Notes under the pieces: generated by a model
What the model was told of the DNA's origin: nothing
The model's input: the letters and a program-made list of their open reading frames with translations, nothing else
Databases searched by the model: none
Translations under genes and position numbers: made by a program
Shown: positions 25,346-34,255 of the stretch, one piece after another
Layout: every line of letters begins with the position of its first letter
How positions within the stretch are numbered: position 1 is the stretch's first letter
NCBI GenBank assembly: GCA_045602005.1
Contig: JAZSAS010000010.1
Location: 1 to 64,000 of the forward strand
Reading direction: 5' to 3'
DNA length: 64,000 nt
DNA from: UMGS755 sp045602005
Lineage (GTDB): Bacteria > Bacillota > Clostridia > UBA1381 > UBA9506

Positions 25346-26794
25346 ATGCATACATTAACAGCTCACGAAATACGTGACAAAATTAAAAATAAAGAAATCT
25401 CTTCTCAGGAGATTACCAAAGCATACTTAGACCGGATTGAGGCAGTGGAGGACAAAGTGGGAAGCTATGTGACCGTTCTCCCGGAAGAGGCCATGCAGGC
25501 AGCTGAAAGCATTGATAAAAAAATTGCTGCCGGAGAGGAAACAGGTGCCCTGGCAGGCGTTCCCATGGCGCTGAAAGACAATTTGTGCACCAAAGATGTT
25601 TTAACCACCTGTTCTTCTAAAATGCTGCACAATTTCCGTCCGCCCTATGACAGCACCGTGGCACAGAAACTGAAAAAAGCTGACACCGTGTTGCTTGGTA
25701 AGGTGAACATGGATGAATTTGCAATGGGTTCCTCCACAGAGAACTCATATTTTAAGAAAACAAAGAACCCTTATGATTTAACAAAGGTGCCCGGCGGTTC
25801 CTCCGGCGGTTCTGCAGCCTGTGTGTCTGCTGACGAAGCACCCTTCACACTGGGCTCTGATACCGGTGGTTCCATTCGTCAGCCGGCAGCGTTTTGCGGT
25901 TGCGTGGGAATGAAGCCTACTTATGGAACAGTTTCCCGTTTTGGTCTTGTGGCCTTTGCATCGTCTTTAGACCAGATTGGTCCCCTGACTAAAGATGTTC
26001 AAGACTGTGCGTTGGTTTATGACCAGATTGTTGGCTATGACCCAATGGATTCCACCAGCGTTAACCGTGAATATGCTTCCTTTGAAAAAGCACTCACCGG
26101 TGATGTGAAGGGTTTGAAAATTGGTGTTCCTGCTGAATATATGGGAGAGGGCATCAGCCAGCCTGTTCAAAAAGCCGTTTTGGCTGCTCTTGATTCCTTT
26201 AAAGCCATGGGCGCAGATTTTCAGGAAATGCATCTGCCCTTAAACGAATATGCACTGCCGGCTTATTACATGATTTCCTCTGCTGAGGCCAGCTCAAATC
26301 TGGCTCGTTTCGATGGTGTGAAATATGGTTACCGTGCAGAGAAGTTTGACGATTTAATTGACTTGTATGCACAAACCAGAAGCGAAGGCTTTGGTGCCGA
26401 GGTTAAGCGCCGTATCATGATTGGTACCTATGCGCTGTCCTCCGGTTATTACGATGCATATTACAAAAAGGCACAGCAGGTTAGAACCATGATTATGCAG
26501 GATTTTGACAAAGCCTTCCAGACCTATGATGTGCTGGTAACACCCACCACACCCACAACCGCCTTTGGCTTTGGCGAAAAAACGGATGACCCCCTGCAGA
26601 TGTACATGGCAGATATCTGTACTGTTTCCGTCAACATTGGCGGTCTGCCTGCCGTTGTGCTGCCTTGCGGATATGACGAAAACGGTCTTCCCATCGGCTT
26701 GCAGATTATTGGTAAGCCTTTTGGCGAAGCAGCCATTTTAAATGCTGCCTATGCTTTGGAAAAGACCATCACCAAAGTAAAGCCCGTGTTATAA
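25346..26794 (+). CDS. gatA: Asp/Glu-tRNA amidotransferase subunit A
   Basis: GatA is the amidase subunit that releases ammonia from glutamine. The amidase-signature catalytic residues are present: Lys77 (ALKDNL), Ser152 (PGGSSGGSAA) and Ser176 (DTGGSIRQP). The length of 482 aa is typical. The ATG at 25346 follows AAAGGAG; a TTG six bases earlier is too close to it. Confidence 0.97.
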   Translation: MHTLTAHEIRDKIKNKEISSQEITKAYLDRIEAVEDKVGSYVTVLPEEAMQAAESIDKKIAAGEETGALAGVPMALKDNLCTKDVLTTCSSKMLHNFRPPYDSTVAQKLKKADTVLLGKVNMDEFAMGSSTENSYFKKTKNPYDLTKVPGGSSGGSAACVSADEAPFTLGSDTGGSIRQPAAFCGCVGMKPTYGTVSRFGLVAFASSLDQIGPLTKDVQDCALVYDQIVGYDPMDSTSVNREYASFEKALTGDVKGLKIGVPAEYMGEGISQPVQKAVLAALDSFKAMGADFQEMHLPLNEYALPAYYMISSAEASSNLARFDGVKYGYRAEKFDDLIDLYAQTRSEGFGAEVKRRIMIGTYALSSGYYDAYYKKAQQVRTMIMQDFDKAFQTYDVLVTPTTPTTAFGFGEKTDDPLQMYMADICTVSVNIGGLPAVVLPCGYDENGLPIGLQIIGKPFGEAAILNAAYALEKTITKVKPVL

Positions 26795-26810
26795 TAGAGG
26801 AGGACAGAAA

Positions 26811-28244
26811 ATGAAGTACGAAACAGTCATTGGTCTTGAGGTCCATGCCGAGCTGAAGACCAATACCAAAATATACTGCGGTTGTAAAAATGAATTTGGC
26901 GGCGAGCCGAACACCCACACCTGCCCCATTTGCTCCGGCATGCCCGGAACCCTGCCGGTTTTGAATAAGCGGGTGGTAGACTATGCCATTAAAGCAGGTC
27001 TTGCCATGAACTGCAGCATTACAAAATATGGTAAGCAAGACAGAAAAAACTATTTTTATCCCGACCTGCCCAAGGCTTATCAGATTTCTCAGTTTGATTT
27101 GCCCTTGTGCCAGAATGGCTATATTGATATTTTAGTTGACGGAGAAACCCGTCGCATTGGCATTACCCGTATCCATATTGAAGAAGATGCCGGCAAACTG
27201 GTGCATGATGATTACGGCAACACCTCTATGGCTGATTATAATCGTTGCGGTGTGCCTCTGATTGAAATTGTTACCGAGCCGGACTTGCGTTCTCCGGAAG
27301 AGGCAAGAGTCTTTCTGGAAACCTTAAAATCCATTTTGGAATACACCGAGGTTTCTGACTGTAAAATGCAAGAGGGTTCTCTGCGGTGTGATGTGAATTT
27401 GTCACTTCGTCCTGAGGGTCAAAAGGAATATGGCACCCGTTGTGAAATGAAAAACATTAACTCCTTCCGTGCGGCTGTTCGTTCTATGGAATATGAGCAG
27501 AAGCGCCAGGCAGAGGTATTAAATGACGGTGGCGTCATTGAACAGGAAACCCGCCGTTGGGATGATGTGAAGGGTATTAGCACTGTGATGAGAACCAAGG
27601 AAGATGCACAGGACTATCGCTATTTCCCCGAACCGGATTTGCTTCCCATCATCGTTTCTGATGAGTGGATTGAAGAAATCAGACAGACCATTCCCGAACT
27701 GCCGGAACAGAGAAGAAGCCGGTATGTAGATGAATATGGTCTGCCGGAATATGATGCCTTCATTTTAACATCTTCTAAGAAAACAGCCGATTATTTTGAT
27801 GCAACCGTGAAGCTGGGTGCTGCTCCTAAAACCGTCAGCAACTGGCTCATGGGTGATATTGCGAAACTGGTTAATGACCGTGAGCTGGAGGCAGGGGATA
27901 TTCCCTTTGCACCGGCACAGCTAAAATCTCTCATTGATTTGATTGAAAAAGGTGCCATCAGCAACAGTGCGGCTAAAAAGGTCTTAGCAGAGCTGTTTAA
28001 CAGTGCTGAAGACCCGGAGAAAATTGTGGAGCGTTTAGGTTTATCTCAGGTGTCTGATGAGGGTGCTCTCATGCAGATGGTGCAGGAGGTTATGGCACAA
28101 AATCCTCAGTCTATTGCCGATTATAAGGCGGGTAAAGACAAGGCACTTGGTTTCTTAATGGGTCAGGTAATGCGTGTGTCTAAGGGCAAGGCAAATCCGC
28201 AAGTGATTAACAAAATGTTAAAGGACGCACTGGATCAGGCATGA
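26811..28244 (+). CDS. gatB: Asp/Glu-tRNA amidotransferase subunit B
   Basis: GatB activates the misacylated tRNA and transfers the ammonia delivered by GatA. Zinc ligands Cys23, Cys25, Cys38 and Cys41 are present (YCGCKNEF, HTCPIC). The GatB signature PDLPKAYQISQFD and the C-terminal YqeY-like tail (from about residue 330) are complete. The 477-aa length is normal. The stop overlaps the next start (ATGA). Confidence 0.97.
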   Translation: MKYETVIGLEVHAELKTNTKIYCGCKNEFGGEPNTHTCPICSGMPGTLPVLNKRVVDYAIKAGLAMNCSITKYGKQDRKNYFYPDLPKAYQISQFDLPLCQNGYIDILVDGETRRIGITRIHIEEDAGKLVHDDYGNTSMADYNRCGVPLIEIVTEPDLRSPEEARVFLETLKSILEYTEVSDCKMQEGSLRCDVNLSLRPEGQKEYGTRCEMKNINSFRAAVRSMEYEQKRQAEVLNDGGVIEQETRRWDDVKGISTVMRTKEDAQDYRYFPEPDLLPIIVSDEWIEEIRQTIPELPEQRRSRYVDEYGLPEYDAFILTSSKKTADYFDATVKLGAAPKTVSNWLMGDIAKLVNDRELEAGDIPFAPAQLKSLIDLIEKGAISNSAAKKVLAELFNSAEDPEKIVERLGLSQVSDEGALMQMVQEVMAQNPQSIADYKAGKDKALGFLMGQVMRVSKGKANPQVINKMLKDALDQA

Positions 28245-28750
28245 GCAAAAAAATAGCAGATCTGTATCGTCAAATCTATCGCCGCTTTGACGCATTAACG
28301 CCTGTGCCCTTTGATTGCGGCCAGCTTTGCGGTAAGCTGTGTTGTCAGGGTGATGGCGAGAGCGGCATGTATTTATTTCCCGGTGAAGCAAAATTGTTTT
28401 ATGGAAAAGAAAATTTTTCCCTTCTGCCAACGGAATTTGAGTCCGGGGGCAAACGGGTGCAGATGGTGGTATGCCACGGTCCGTGTAAGCGCACGGACCG
28501 TCCCCTTTCCTGCAGGGTTTTTCCCCTGATTCCCTTGTATAGAAAGGGTAGCACACTGCAGATTATCCGGGATCCCAGAGCATCAATCTGCCCCTTAACC
28601 CATCCGGAGGCATCCGGTTGTATAGATTCCCGCTTCGCCCGTGAGGTGAACTATGCTTTTCGGGTACTTGTTAAGGTGCCTGAAGTGGCAGAATTTTTAG
28701 ATGATTTATCTTACATATTAGAGGACTATAAGAACCTGTTAAAGGAGTGA
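28241..28750 (+). CDS. YkgJ-like cysteine-cluster protein
   Basis: This 169-aa protein has nine cysteines that could bind metal, in three groups: Cys26, Cys30, Cys34, Cys35 (DCGQLCGKLCC), Cys78, Cys82, Cys91 (CHGPCKRTDRPLSC) and Cys117, Cys127. The pattern recalls the YkgJ/zinc- or iron-chelating cluster family, whose function is poorly known. It is encoded in the gatCAB operon with an ATGA overlap to gatB, and mnmE follows directly, so it may be linked to tRNA modification or charging. That is inference from position. Confidence 0.7.
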   Translation: MSKKIADLYRQIYRRFDALTPVPFDCGQLCGKLCCQGDGESGMYLFPGEAKLFYGKENFSLLPTEFESGGKRVQMVVCHGPCKRTDRPLSCRVFPLIPLYRKGSTLQIIRDPRASICPLTHPEASGCIDSRFAREVNYAFRVLVKVPEVAEFLDDLSYILEDYKNLLKE

Positions 28751-28755
28751 ACAAC

Positions 28756-30117
28756 TTGAGGGAAACCACCATTGCAGCCATTGCAACACCGGCAGGAGAG
28801 GGCGGAATCGCCGTGATTCGTGTCAGTGGTGCTGATGCCATTTGTGTTTGTGACCGTGTTTTTAAAGGCAAGCGAAAGCTGGCAGATGCCGGCAGTCACA
28901 CCCTTTCCTATGGCAGAATTGAATTCGAAGGCAAGACCTTAGATGAGGTTTTGGCAGCCGTGATGCGTGGCCCTCATTCCTATACAGGGGAGGATGTGGT
29001 TGAAATCAGCTGCCACGGTGGCAGTTTTGTGACACGATCTGTTTTATCATCTCTTTTGAAAAATGGCGCCACGATGGCTTCGCCGGGGGAATTTACCAAA
29101 CGTGCCTTTTTAAACGGAAAGTTGGATTTATCTCAGGCAGAAGCTGTGATTGATTTAATTCAGGCTGAGTCTGATGCGGCAGTTTCTCTTTCTGTTAATC
29201 AGTTAGACGGAAAGCTCTCGGTTCCCATTAAAGAGCATCGTGAAAGAATTTTAACGCTGGCAGCCTCCCTTGATGTGATGGCCGATTTTCCTGATGAAGG
29301 CATTGATGAAACGCCTACAGAAGCGGTCAAAGTTCAGCTCCTTGCTATCCTTTCTTCTTTAAAGACAATGGCAGATCAGGCTGAGCAGGGAAGATTGATT
29401 CGCAGCGGTATTAACACGGTTATTGTGGGAAAACCCAATGTGGGGAAGTCTTCGCTGTTAAATGCATTATCGGGAACAGACAGAGCCTTAGTGACTCAGC
29501 AGGCCGGAACCACCCGCGATGTCATTGAAGAGAGGGTTCGATTGGGAAATGTATGCCTGAATTTGTTTGACACGGCCGGCATTCGCTCCAGTGCAGAGCA
29601 AATTGAAGAAATGGGCATTCAGAAGGCAAAAGAATATCTAAAAAAGGCCGATCTTGTTTTCTTTGTGGTGGATAACAGCCGCTTGTTTGAACAAGAAGAC
29701 CTTGAAATTTTTGACCTTGTTTGTCAAAAGAAGTCGATTCTCATTCTAAATAAATCTGATTTAAAGCCGGCAGCAATATTGCCCGAAATTCCTGAAACTA
29801 TGCCGGTTGTCACTTTATCGGCAAAGAACGCAGAGGGTCTTGATTCTCTGGGAAAAACAGTTGAAGAGCTGTTTTCCTTGGGAGCAATCACAGAACGTCA
29901 GGATGCAGCGGTGATTAATCTGCGTCATAAACAGGCCATTGCAGAGACGGTGTTTTATTTGCAAAATGCCTTAGAAACCCTAGAGGCAGGCATGCCTCTT
30001 GATTTGCTCTCTGTTGATTTACGAGGCGCTTTGGAGGCACTAGGAACCATCACCGGTCAAACAGTGTCGGACGAAATAGTGGATGAAATTTTTTCACGGT
30101 TTTGTCTTGGAAAGTAG
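28756..30117 (+). CDS. mnmE: tRNA modification GTPase MnmE
   Basis: MnmE with MnmG modifies uridine 34 of tRNAs that read two-fold degenerate codons. The N-terminal folate-binding domain begins TIAAIATPAGEGGIAVIR. The G domain follows (GKPNVGKSSLLNAL, DTAGIR, NKSD). The C-terminal FCLGK motif, carrying the essential cysteine, ends the protein. The TTG at 28756 is preferred because AAAGGAG lies 8 bases upstream; a GTG at 28747 overlaps the binding site. It is 453 aa. In many Firmicutes it sits with mnmG and rnpA near the origin; here it ends the gatCAB cluster. Confidence 0.95.
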   Translation: MRETTIAAIATPAGEGGIAVIRVSGADAICVCDRVFKGKRKLADAGSHTLSYGRIEFEGKTLDEVLAAVMRGPHSYTGEDVVEISCHGGSFVTRSVLSSLLKNGATMASPGEFTKRAFLNGKLDLSQAEAVIDLIQAESDAAVSLSVNQLDGKLSVPIKEHRERILTLAASLDVMADFPDEGIDETPTEAVKVQLLAILSSLKTMADQAEQGRLIRSGINTVIVGKPNVGKSSLLNALSGTDRALVTQQAGTTRDVIEERVRLGNVCLNLFDTAGIRSSAEQIEEMGIQKAKEYLKKADLVFFVVDNSRLFEQEDLEIFDLVCQKKSILILNKSDLKPAAILPEIPETMPVVTLSAKNAEGLDSLGKTVEELFSLGAITERQDAAVINLRHKQAIAETVFYLQNALETLEAGMPLDLLSVDLRGALEALGTITGQTVSDEIVDEIFSRFCLGK

Positions 30118-30179
30118 TATATAACATTTTTTTTACATAGAATAAACTATCGGACAAATCCTTTTAGGAGGGAAGCAGC

Positions 30180-31922
30180 TTGAAGAAGCAATCTTATTTA
30201 AAGGGTGCTGTGGTTTTAGTTGTGGCCAATGCACTTGTGAAGGTTATCGGTGCCCTGTTTAAAATACCCCTTGCCAACATTATTCAAGAGGAGGGCATGG
30301 CGATTTTTAACACGGCATATAACCTTTATGCCTGCATGTTTGTCATTGCCACAGCCGGTTTGCCGGTGGCAGTTTCCAAAATGGTGTCATCTAGTCTTGC
30401 CAAAAAGAATTATGCAGAGACCAATAAAATCTTTAAGGCAGCCTTGTCGCTTCTGACTTTGATTGGTATTGTAGGCTCTTTGGTTCTGTTTTTGGGGGCT
30501 AAGTTATTTGCTGTGTATGCAGTAAAATCACCTTCTTCTTATTTAAGCATTTTAGCCGTTGCTCCGGCTATTTTCTTTGTGGCACTGCTTTCAGCCTTTC
30601 GAGGTTATTTTCAAGGCTTTTCCAACATGGTACCCACGGCCCTTTCTGAAGTGGCAGAGGCTATGGGCAAGCTTGTGATTGGTCTTTTGCTGGCTTATCT
30701 TTTGTTGCCAACCGGCATTGTAAATGCTTCTGCCGGTGCGGTGTTAGGAGTAACTGCCGGCACCTTTTTCGCTTTGTTGATTATGGTAATTACGTATATT
30801 GCCAAGCGTAAAGACCAGTATCCTGCCAACATTTCTCTTGGAACAGCAAGAAGCACAAAAGCAATTTTTATTGAGCTTGCAAAGATTTCAATTCCCATCA
30901 CCATTGGTGCTGCGGTAACATCTTTAACCAATGTTATTGATGTGGTGATGATTCGCCAGCGCTTGCAAACCATTCCTGTTACGCAGATGATGTTTAACAC
31001 CCTAACGGAATTTTACGGTCTTTCCCAAGGCGAAGCGGTCATTGGGGAATTGATGCGGATTAAACCCTCTGAGATTCTCTACGGTGCTTATTCAGGCTAT
31101 GCCATTCCCATGTTCAACCTGCCGCCAACCATCATTATGAGCCTGTCTATGAGCGTTGTGCCCTTTATTTCTGCGGCATTTGCGGTGAAAAATAGGCGTG
31201 AGGTTAAAAAATTATCAGAATCCACCTTGCGAATTACCATGCTGTTTTCTATGCCATGCGCAGTGGGTTTGTCTGTTTTGAGTCAGCCGATTTTAACAGC
31301 TGTGTATAACAATGCCAGAGCGGCTTCAATGCTTTTAATTCTTGGTTATGCGGTTATTTTTGTCAGCCTGGTGTCTGTCACAACGGCCATGCTGCAGGGG
31401 GCAGGTCATGTAGGCATTCCGGTGCGGAATATGCTGATTGGCGGTGTTGTGAAAATTGCCACAAACTATTTTTTAATTGCCATTCCCTTTGTGAACATTG
31501 GCGGTGCTCCTATCAGCACCAATTTGTGCTATCTGGTGATTGCTGTTTTGAACATTATGAGTGTGCGGAAGATTATGAAGCCAGATTTATCTGTTTCCGG
31601 GTTCATTCTCAGACCGGTTATTGCCAGCGGTGCCATGGGTGTGGGTGCATATTTTGCCTATCAGGGTGCGGCACGAATTCTGGGTGCGGTGCCCATGACC
31701 TTGTCACTAAACTTCATGCCTCAAACAGCACCGGTTACACCTCTTGAGTCTTCTATGCGACTGAAGGTCATTCTTGCATTGGGAATCGCCATTGCAGCAG
31801 CAGTTATCATTTATGCGGTTATGGTTTTTGTTTTGCGGCTCATTAAGCGTGATGATGTGTTAATGCTGCCTAAGGGAGATGCCCTTGCAAAACTGATGGA
31901 CCGTCTCCATTTACTTTCATAA
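30180..31922 (+). CDS. SpoVB/YtgP-type polysaccharide flippase (MVF family)
   Basis: A 580-aa membrane protein with about 14 hydrophobic segments. It starts QSYLKGAVVLVVANALVKVIGALFKIPLANIIQEEG, cited here as KGAVVLVVANALVKVIGALF and KIPLANIIQEEGM, the pattern of SpoVB, YabM and YtgP lipid II flippase relatives. Such proteins export lipid-linked peptidoglycan or polysaccharide units, in Bacillus also for the spore cortex. The neighbour mazG repeats the Bacillus yabM-yabN pair and supports the YabM-like reading. A TTG start at 30180 follows TTTTAGGAGGG. A second flippase, MurJ, is at 61611-63170. Confidence 0.85.
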   Translation: MKKQSYLKGAVVLVVANALVKVIGALFKIPLANIIQEEGMAIFNTAYNLYACMFVIATAGLPVAVSKMVSSSLAKKNYAETNKIFKAALSLLTLIGIVGSLVLFLGAKLFAVYAVKSPSSYLSILAVAPAIFFVALLSAFRGYFQGFSNMVPTALSEVAEAMGKLVIGLLLAYLLLPTGIVNASAGAVLGVTAGTFFALLIMVITYIAKRKDQYPANISLGTARSTKAIFIELAKISIPITIGAAVTSLTNVIDVVMIRQRLQTIPVTQMMFNTLTEFYGLSQGEAVIGELMRIKPSEILYGAYSGYAIPMFNLPPTIIMSLSMSVVPFISAAFAVKNRREVKKLSESTLRITMLFSMPCAVGLSVLSQPILTAVYNNARAASMLLILGYAVIFVSLVSVTTAMLQGAGHVGIPVRNMLIGGVVKIATNYFLIAIPFVNIGGAPISTNLCYLVIAVLNIMSVRKIMKPDLSVSGFILRPVIASGAMGVGAYFAYQGAARILGAVPMTLSLNFMPQTAPVTPLESSMRLKVILALGIAIAAAVIIYAVMVFVLRLIKRDDVLMLPKGDALAKLMDRLHLLS

Positions 31923-31946
31923 AATTTATAGAAATCCGGTGAACAA

Positions 31947-32735
31947 ATGATGAACGAAAAAAAAGTATATACCTTTGAGGATTTACTCTCGATTATTGAA
32001 AAACTGCGGGGTGAAAACGGTTGCCCCTGGGACCGTGTGCAAACACACGAGTCTATTAAGATGAACCTGGTGGAGGAAGCCTATGAGGCCTTAGAGGCGC
32101 TGGATGCCGGTTCAAAAGACCAGTTTGCCGATGAGCTGGGTGATATTCTTCTGCAGGTGGTGTTTCATTCTCAAATTGGAAAAGAAGAAGGTACGTTTTC
32201 TATTGAAAATGTTCTTTTTCATGTTTGCGAGAAAATGATTTCCCGCCATACGCACATTTTCGGTAGCGATACTGCTCAAACCCCTGAAGAGGTGTTGGAA
32301 ACATGGGAAAAAAATAAGCAAAAGGAAAAGGGTCAAAAGAGCTACACAGAGAGCATGAAGGGCGTTTGCAGTTATTTGCCGGCACTGATTCGTGCGCAGA
32401 AAATTCAGTCTAAAGCCGCAAAGGTCGGATTTGATTGGGAAGATGTTTCAGGTGCTCTTGCAAAATTGCAGGAGGAGACAGAGGAATTGGCACAGGCAGC
32501 AGCTTCCGGCAATCAGGAGGATATCAGTGAAGAACTGGGTGATGTTTTGTTTTCTGCCGTGAATGTGGCCAGATTTTATCACTGCTCAGCAGAAGAATCT
32601 CTGGGAAAAACCATACAGAAATTTATTGATAGGTTTTCTTATGTAGAATCCGAGGCAAAAAAAGCAGGAAAAAATCTTGAAGAAATGACTCTTTCAGAAA
32701 TGGACAAGCTCTGGGACGAGGCAAAGCTTCGTTAA
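31947..32735 (+). CDS. mazG: nucleoside triphosphate pyrophosphohydrolase MazG
   Basis: MazG hydrolyses NTPs and dNTPs to monophosphates and clears damaged nucleotides. Two MazG folds lie in tandem: ENGCPWDRVQTHES with EEAYEALEAL and DELGDILLQVVFH in the first, and QEETEELAQA with EELGDVLFSAVNVARF in the second. The 262-aa length is the usual two-domain size. Two ATG codons at 31947 and 31950 are both possible. It follows the flippase gene after 24 bases and ends this long plus-strand block. Confidence 0.93.
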   Translation: MMNEKKVYTFEDLLSIIEKLRGENGCPWDRVQTHESIKMNLVEEAYEALEALDAGSKDQFADELGDILLQVVFHSQIGKEEGTFSIENVLFHVCEKMISRHTHIFGSDTAQTPEEVLETWEKNKQKEKGQKSYTESMKGVCSYLPALIRAQKIQSKAAKVGFDWEDVSGALAKLQEETEELAQAAASGNQEDISEELGDVLFSAVNVARFYHCSAEESLGKTIQKFIDRFSYVESEAKKAGKNLEEMTLSEMDKLWDEAKLR

Positions 32736-32778
32736 AAGATACAAAAAGCAGAAAACTTTTCCATTGTCTTATACCAAG

Positions 32779-32803
32779 GATATCTTTTTTAAAAAAAGAT
32801 GTC
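32779..32803 (+). terminator. possible terminator after mazG
   Basis: GATATCTTTT pairs with AAAAGATGTC (one G-T pair) and AAATTTTTT follows. It is AT-rich and weak; the stronger structure is 40 bases further on. Confidence 0.35.
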
Positions 32804-32839
32804 AAATTTTTTATTATATTATAAAAGAAGGGGAAAATG

Positions 32840-32879
32840 AAAAAAGAAAACCGCTCAATTTTGAGAGGTTTTCTTTTTT
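32840..32879. terminator. bidirectional terminator between mazG and lysA
   Basis: A 19-bp stem with one mismatch (32840-32858 with 32861-32879), core AACCGCTCAA, flanked by A-runs on the left and T-runs on the right, so it can end both the plus-strand mazG and the minus-strand lysA transcripts. Confidence 0.85.
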
Positions 32880-32926
32880 GCCGTTTTTTATATGTTTGCC
32901 ATGTGTACAAACAACTCAATGTGAGA

Positions 32927-34228
32927 TTACATGCAATCGTTTTTCAACAGGTCCTCATAGGTCTCCCGCTTTACAATGATTCGGACATTGCCGCCAGAAG
33001 TCATCACCATGGCAGGGCGGGGAATTCTGTTGTAGTTGCTGGACATGGAGTAATTATAAGCACCGGTAGCCAGCACCGCCAGAATATCACCCCTTTGGGC
33101 TAATGGCAATGCAACATTTTCGCCCAACAGGTCGCCGGATTCACAGCATTTTCCTGCCACTGTATAGATTTCTGTTTTATTGTCGTTGGCCCGGTTTGCC
33201 AACAAAAAGTCATATTTAGATTCATAGAGCATATAACGAGGATTATCCACCATGCCGCCATCCACTGAAAGATAGTTCCTCACGTTTGGAATTTCTTTCA
33301 CATTGCCCACGGTATATAGTGTGATGCCGGCGGGAGCAATAATAGAACGTCCCGGCTCCATGAGGATTTTTGGCAGGGGAATATCCCGCTTTGTTGCCGT
33401 TTTCTTCACAACGGCACTGACAGCCTCCATATATTTATCATAGGCAATGGGGTCATCCTCCTCGGTGTAACAAATGCCAAAGCCACCGCCTAAATTCAGT
33501 TCTGATATAGAAAGTCCCAGCTCGTCTTTCACATCGCCAATGAAGTTCATCATCACTTCGGCGGCCTTTTCAAAGGGAGAGAGGTCAAAAATCTGTGAAC
33601 CAATATGGCAATGTGCGCCAACAACCTCAATATGAGCCAACGAATTCGCCTTGCGGATGATATCCATGGCCTCGCCTGTTTCAAGCGCAACACCAAATTT
33701 AGAGTCTATTTGACCGGTCATAATAAAATCATGGGTATGCGCATCAATGCCGGGTTTGACTCTAAACAAAACAGCGGCTTTTTTGTTATGGATGGCACAG
33801 AGTTCATTCAAACGCAAAAGCTCATCGTGATTATCCACAACAATTCTGCCAACACCTAAAGATAAAGCCAGCTCCAGCTCGTCGTTTGTTTTGTTGTTGC
33901 CGTGAAAATATACACGCTCCATAGGGAAACCGGCCTTGTGGGCTGTGTAAAGTTCACCGCCGGAGACCACATCCAGTCCCATGTTCTCTGATGCTATAAT
34001 CTTGCACAGAGCCATGGTGCAGAGAGCCTTGCTGGCATATAAAACCAGGCCGTTTCCATCATAAAACTGGTTTATAGATTCGGTGTAAAGCCGGCAGTTC
34101 TGACGAATGCAATCCTCATCTATAACATAAAGAGGTGTTCCATATTTTGCTGTGAGTTCTGTTGTGTCAATGCCGCCAATGGTTAAGTGATTCCTGTCAT
34201 TGACAGACAGGCAGGATGATGTAATCAT
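32927..34228 (-). CDS. lysA: diaminopimelate decarboxylase
   Basis: LysA makes lysine from meso-diaminopimelate using PLP. The PLP lysine is Lys67 (YASKALC). The fold III decarboxylase motifs HCHIGSQIFD, NLGGGFGICY and VAGKCCESGD are present, the last with the catalytic cysteine. It is 433 aa. The ATG at 34228 follows TAGGAGG. It appears to be the last gene of a unit starting at rapZ. No lysine riboswitch is visible upstream. Confidence 0.95.
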   Translation of the reverse strand: MITSSCLSVNDRNHLTIGGIDTTELTAKYGTPLYVIDEDCIRQNCRLYTESINQFYDGNGLVLYASKALCTMALCKIIASENMGLDVVSGGELYTAHKAGFPMERVYFHGNNKTNDELELALSLGVGRIVVDNHDELLRLNELCAIHNKKAAVLFRVKPGIDAHTHDFIMTGQIDSKFGVALETGEAMDIIRKANSLAHIEVVGAHCHIGSQIFDLSPFEKAAEVMMNFIGDVKDELGLSISELNLGGGFGICYTEEDDPIAYDKYMEAVSAVVKKTATKRDIPLPKILMEPGRSIIAPAGITLYTVGNVKEIPNVRNYLSVDGGMVDNPRYMLYESKYDFLLANRANDNKTEIYTVAGKCCESGDLLGENVALPLAQRGDILAVLATGAYNYSMSSNYNRIPRPAMVMTSGGNVRIIVKRETYEDLLKNDCM

Positions 34229-34255
34229 TTGTTCCTCCTAAATGTCTTTTGATTC

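Noticed and set aside
32764..33103. Plus-strand reading frames between mazG and lysA
   Set aside because: They cross the terminator and the antisense strand of lysA and have low-complexity composition.
34230..34255. Lysine riboswitch for lysA
   Set aside because: Only 27 bases separate lysA from the upstream gene, and no riboswitch fits.
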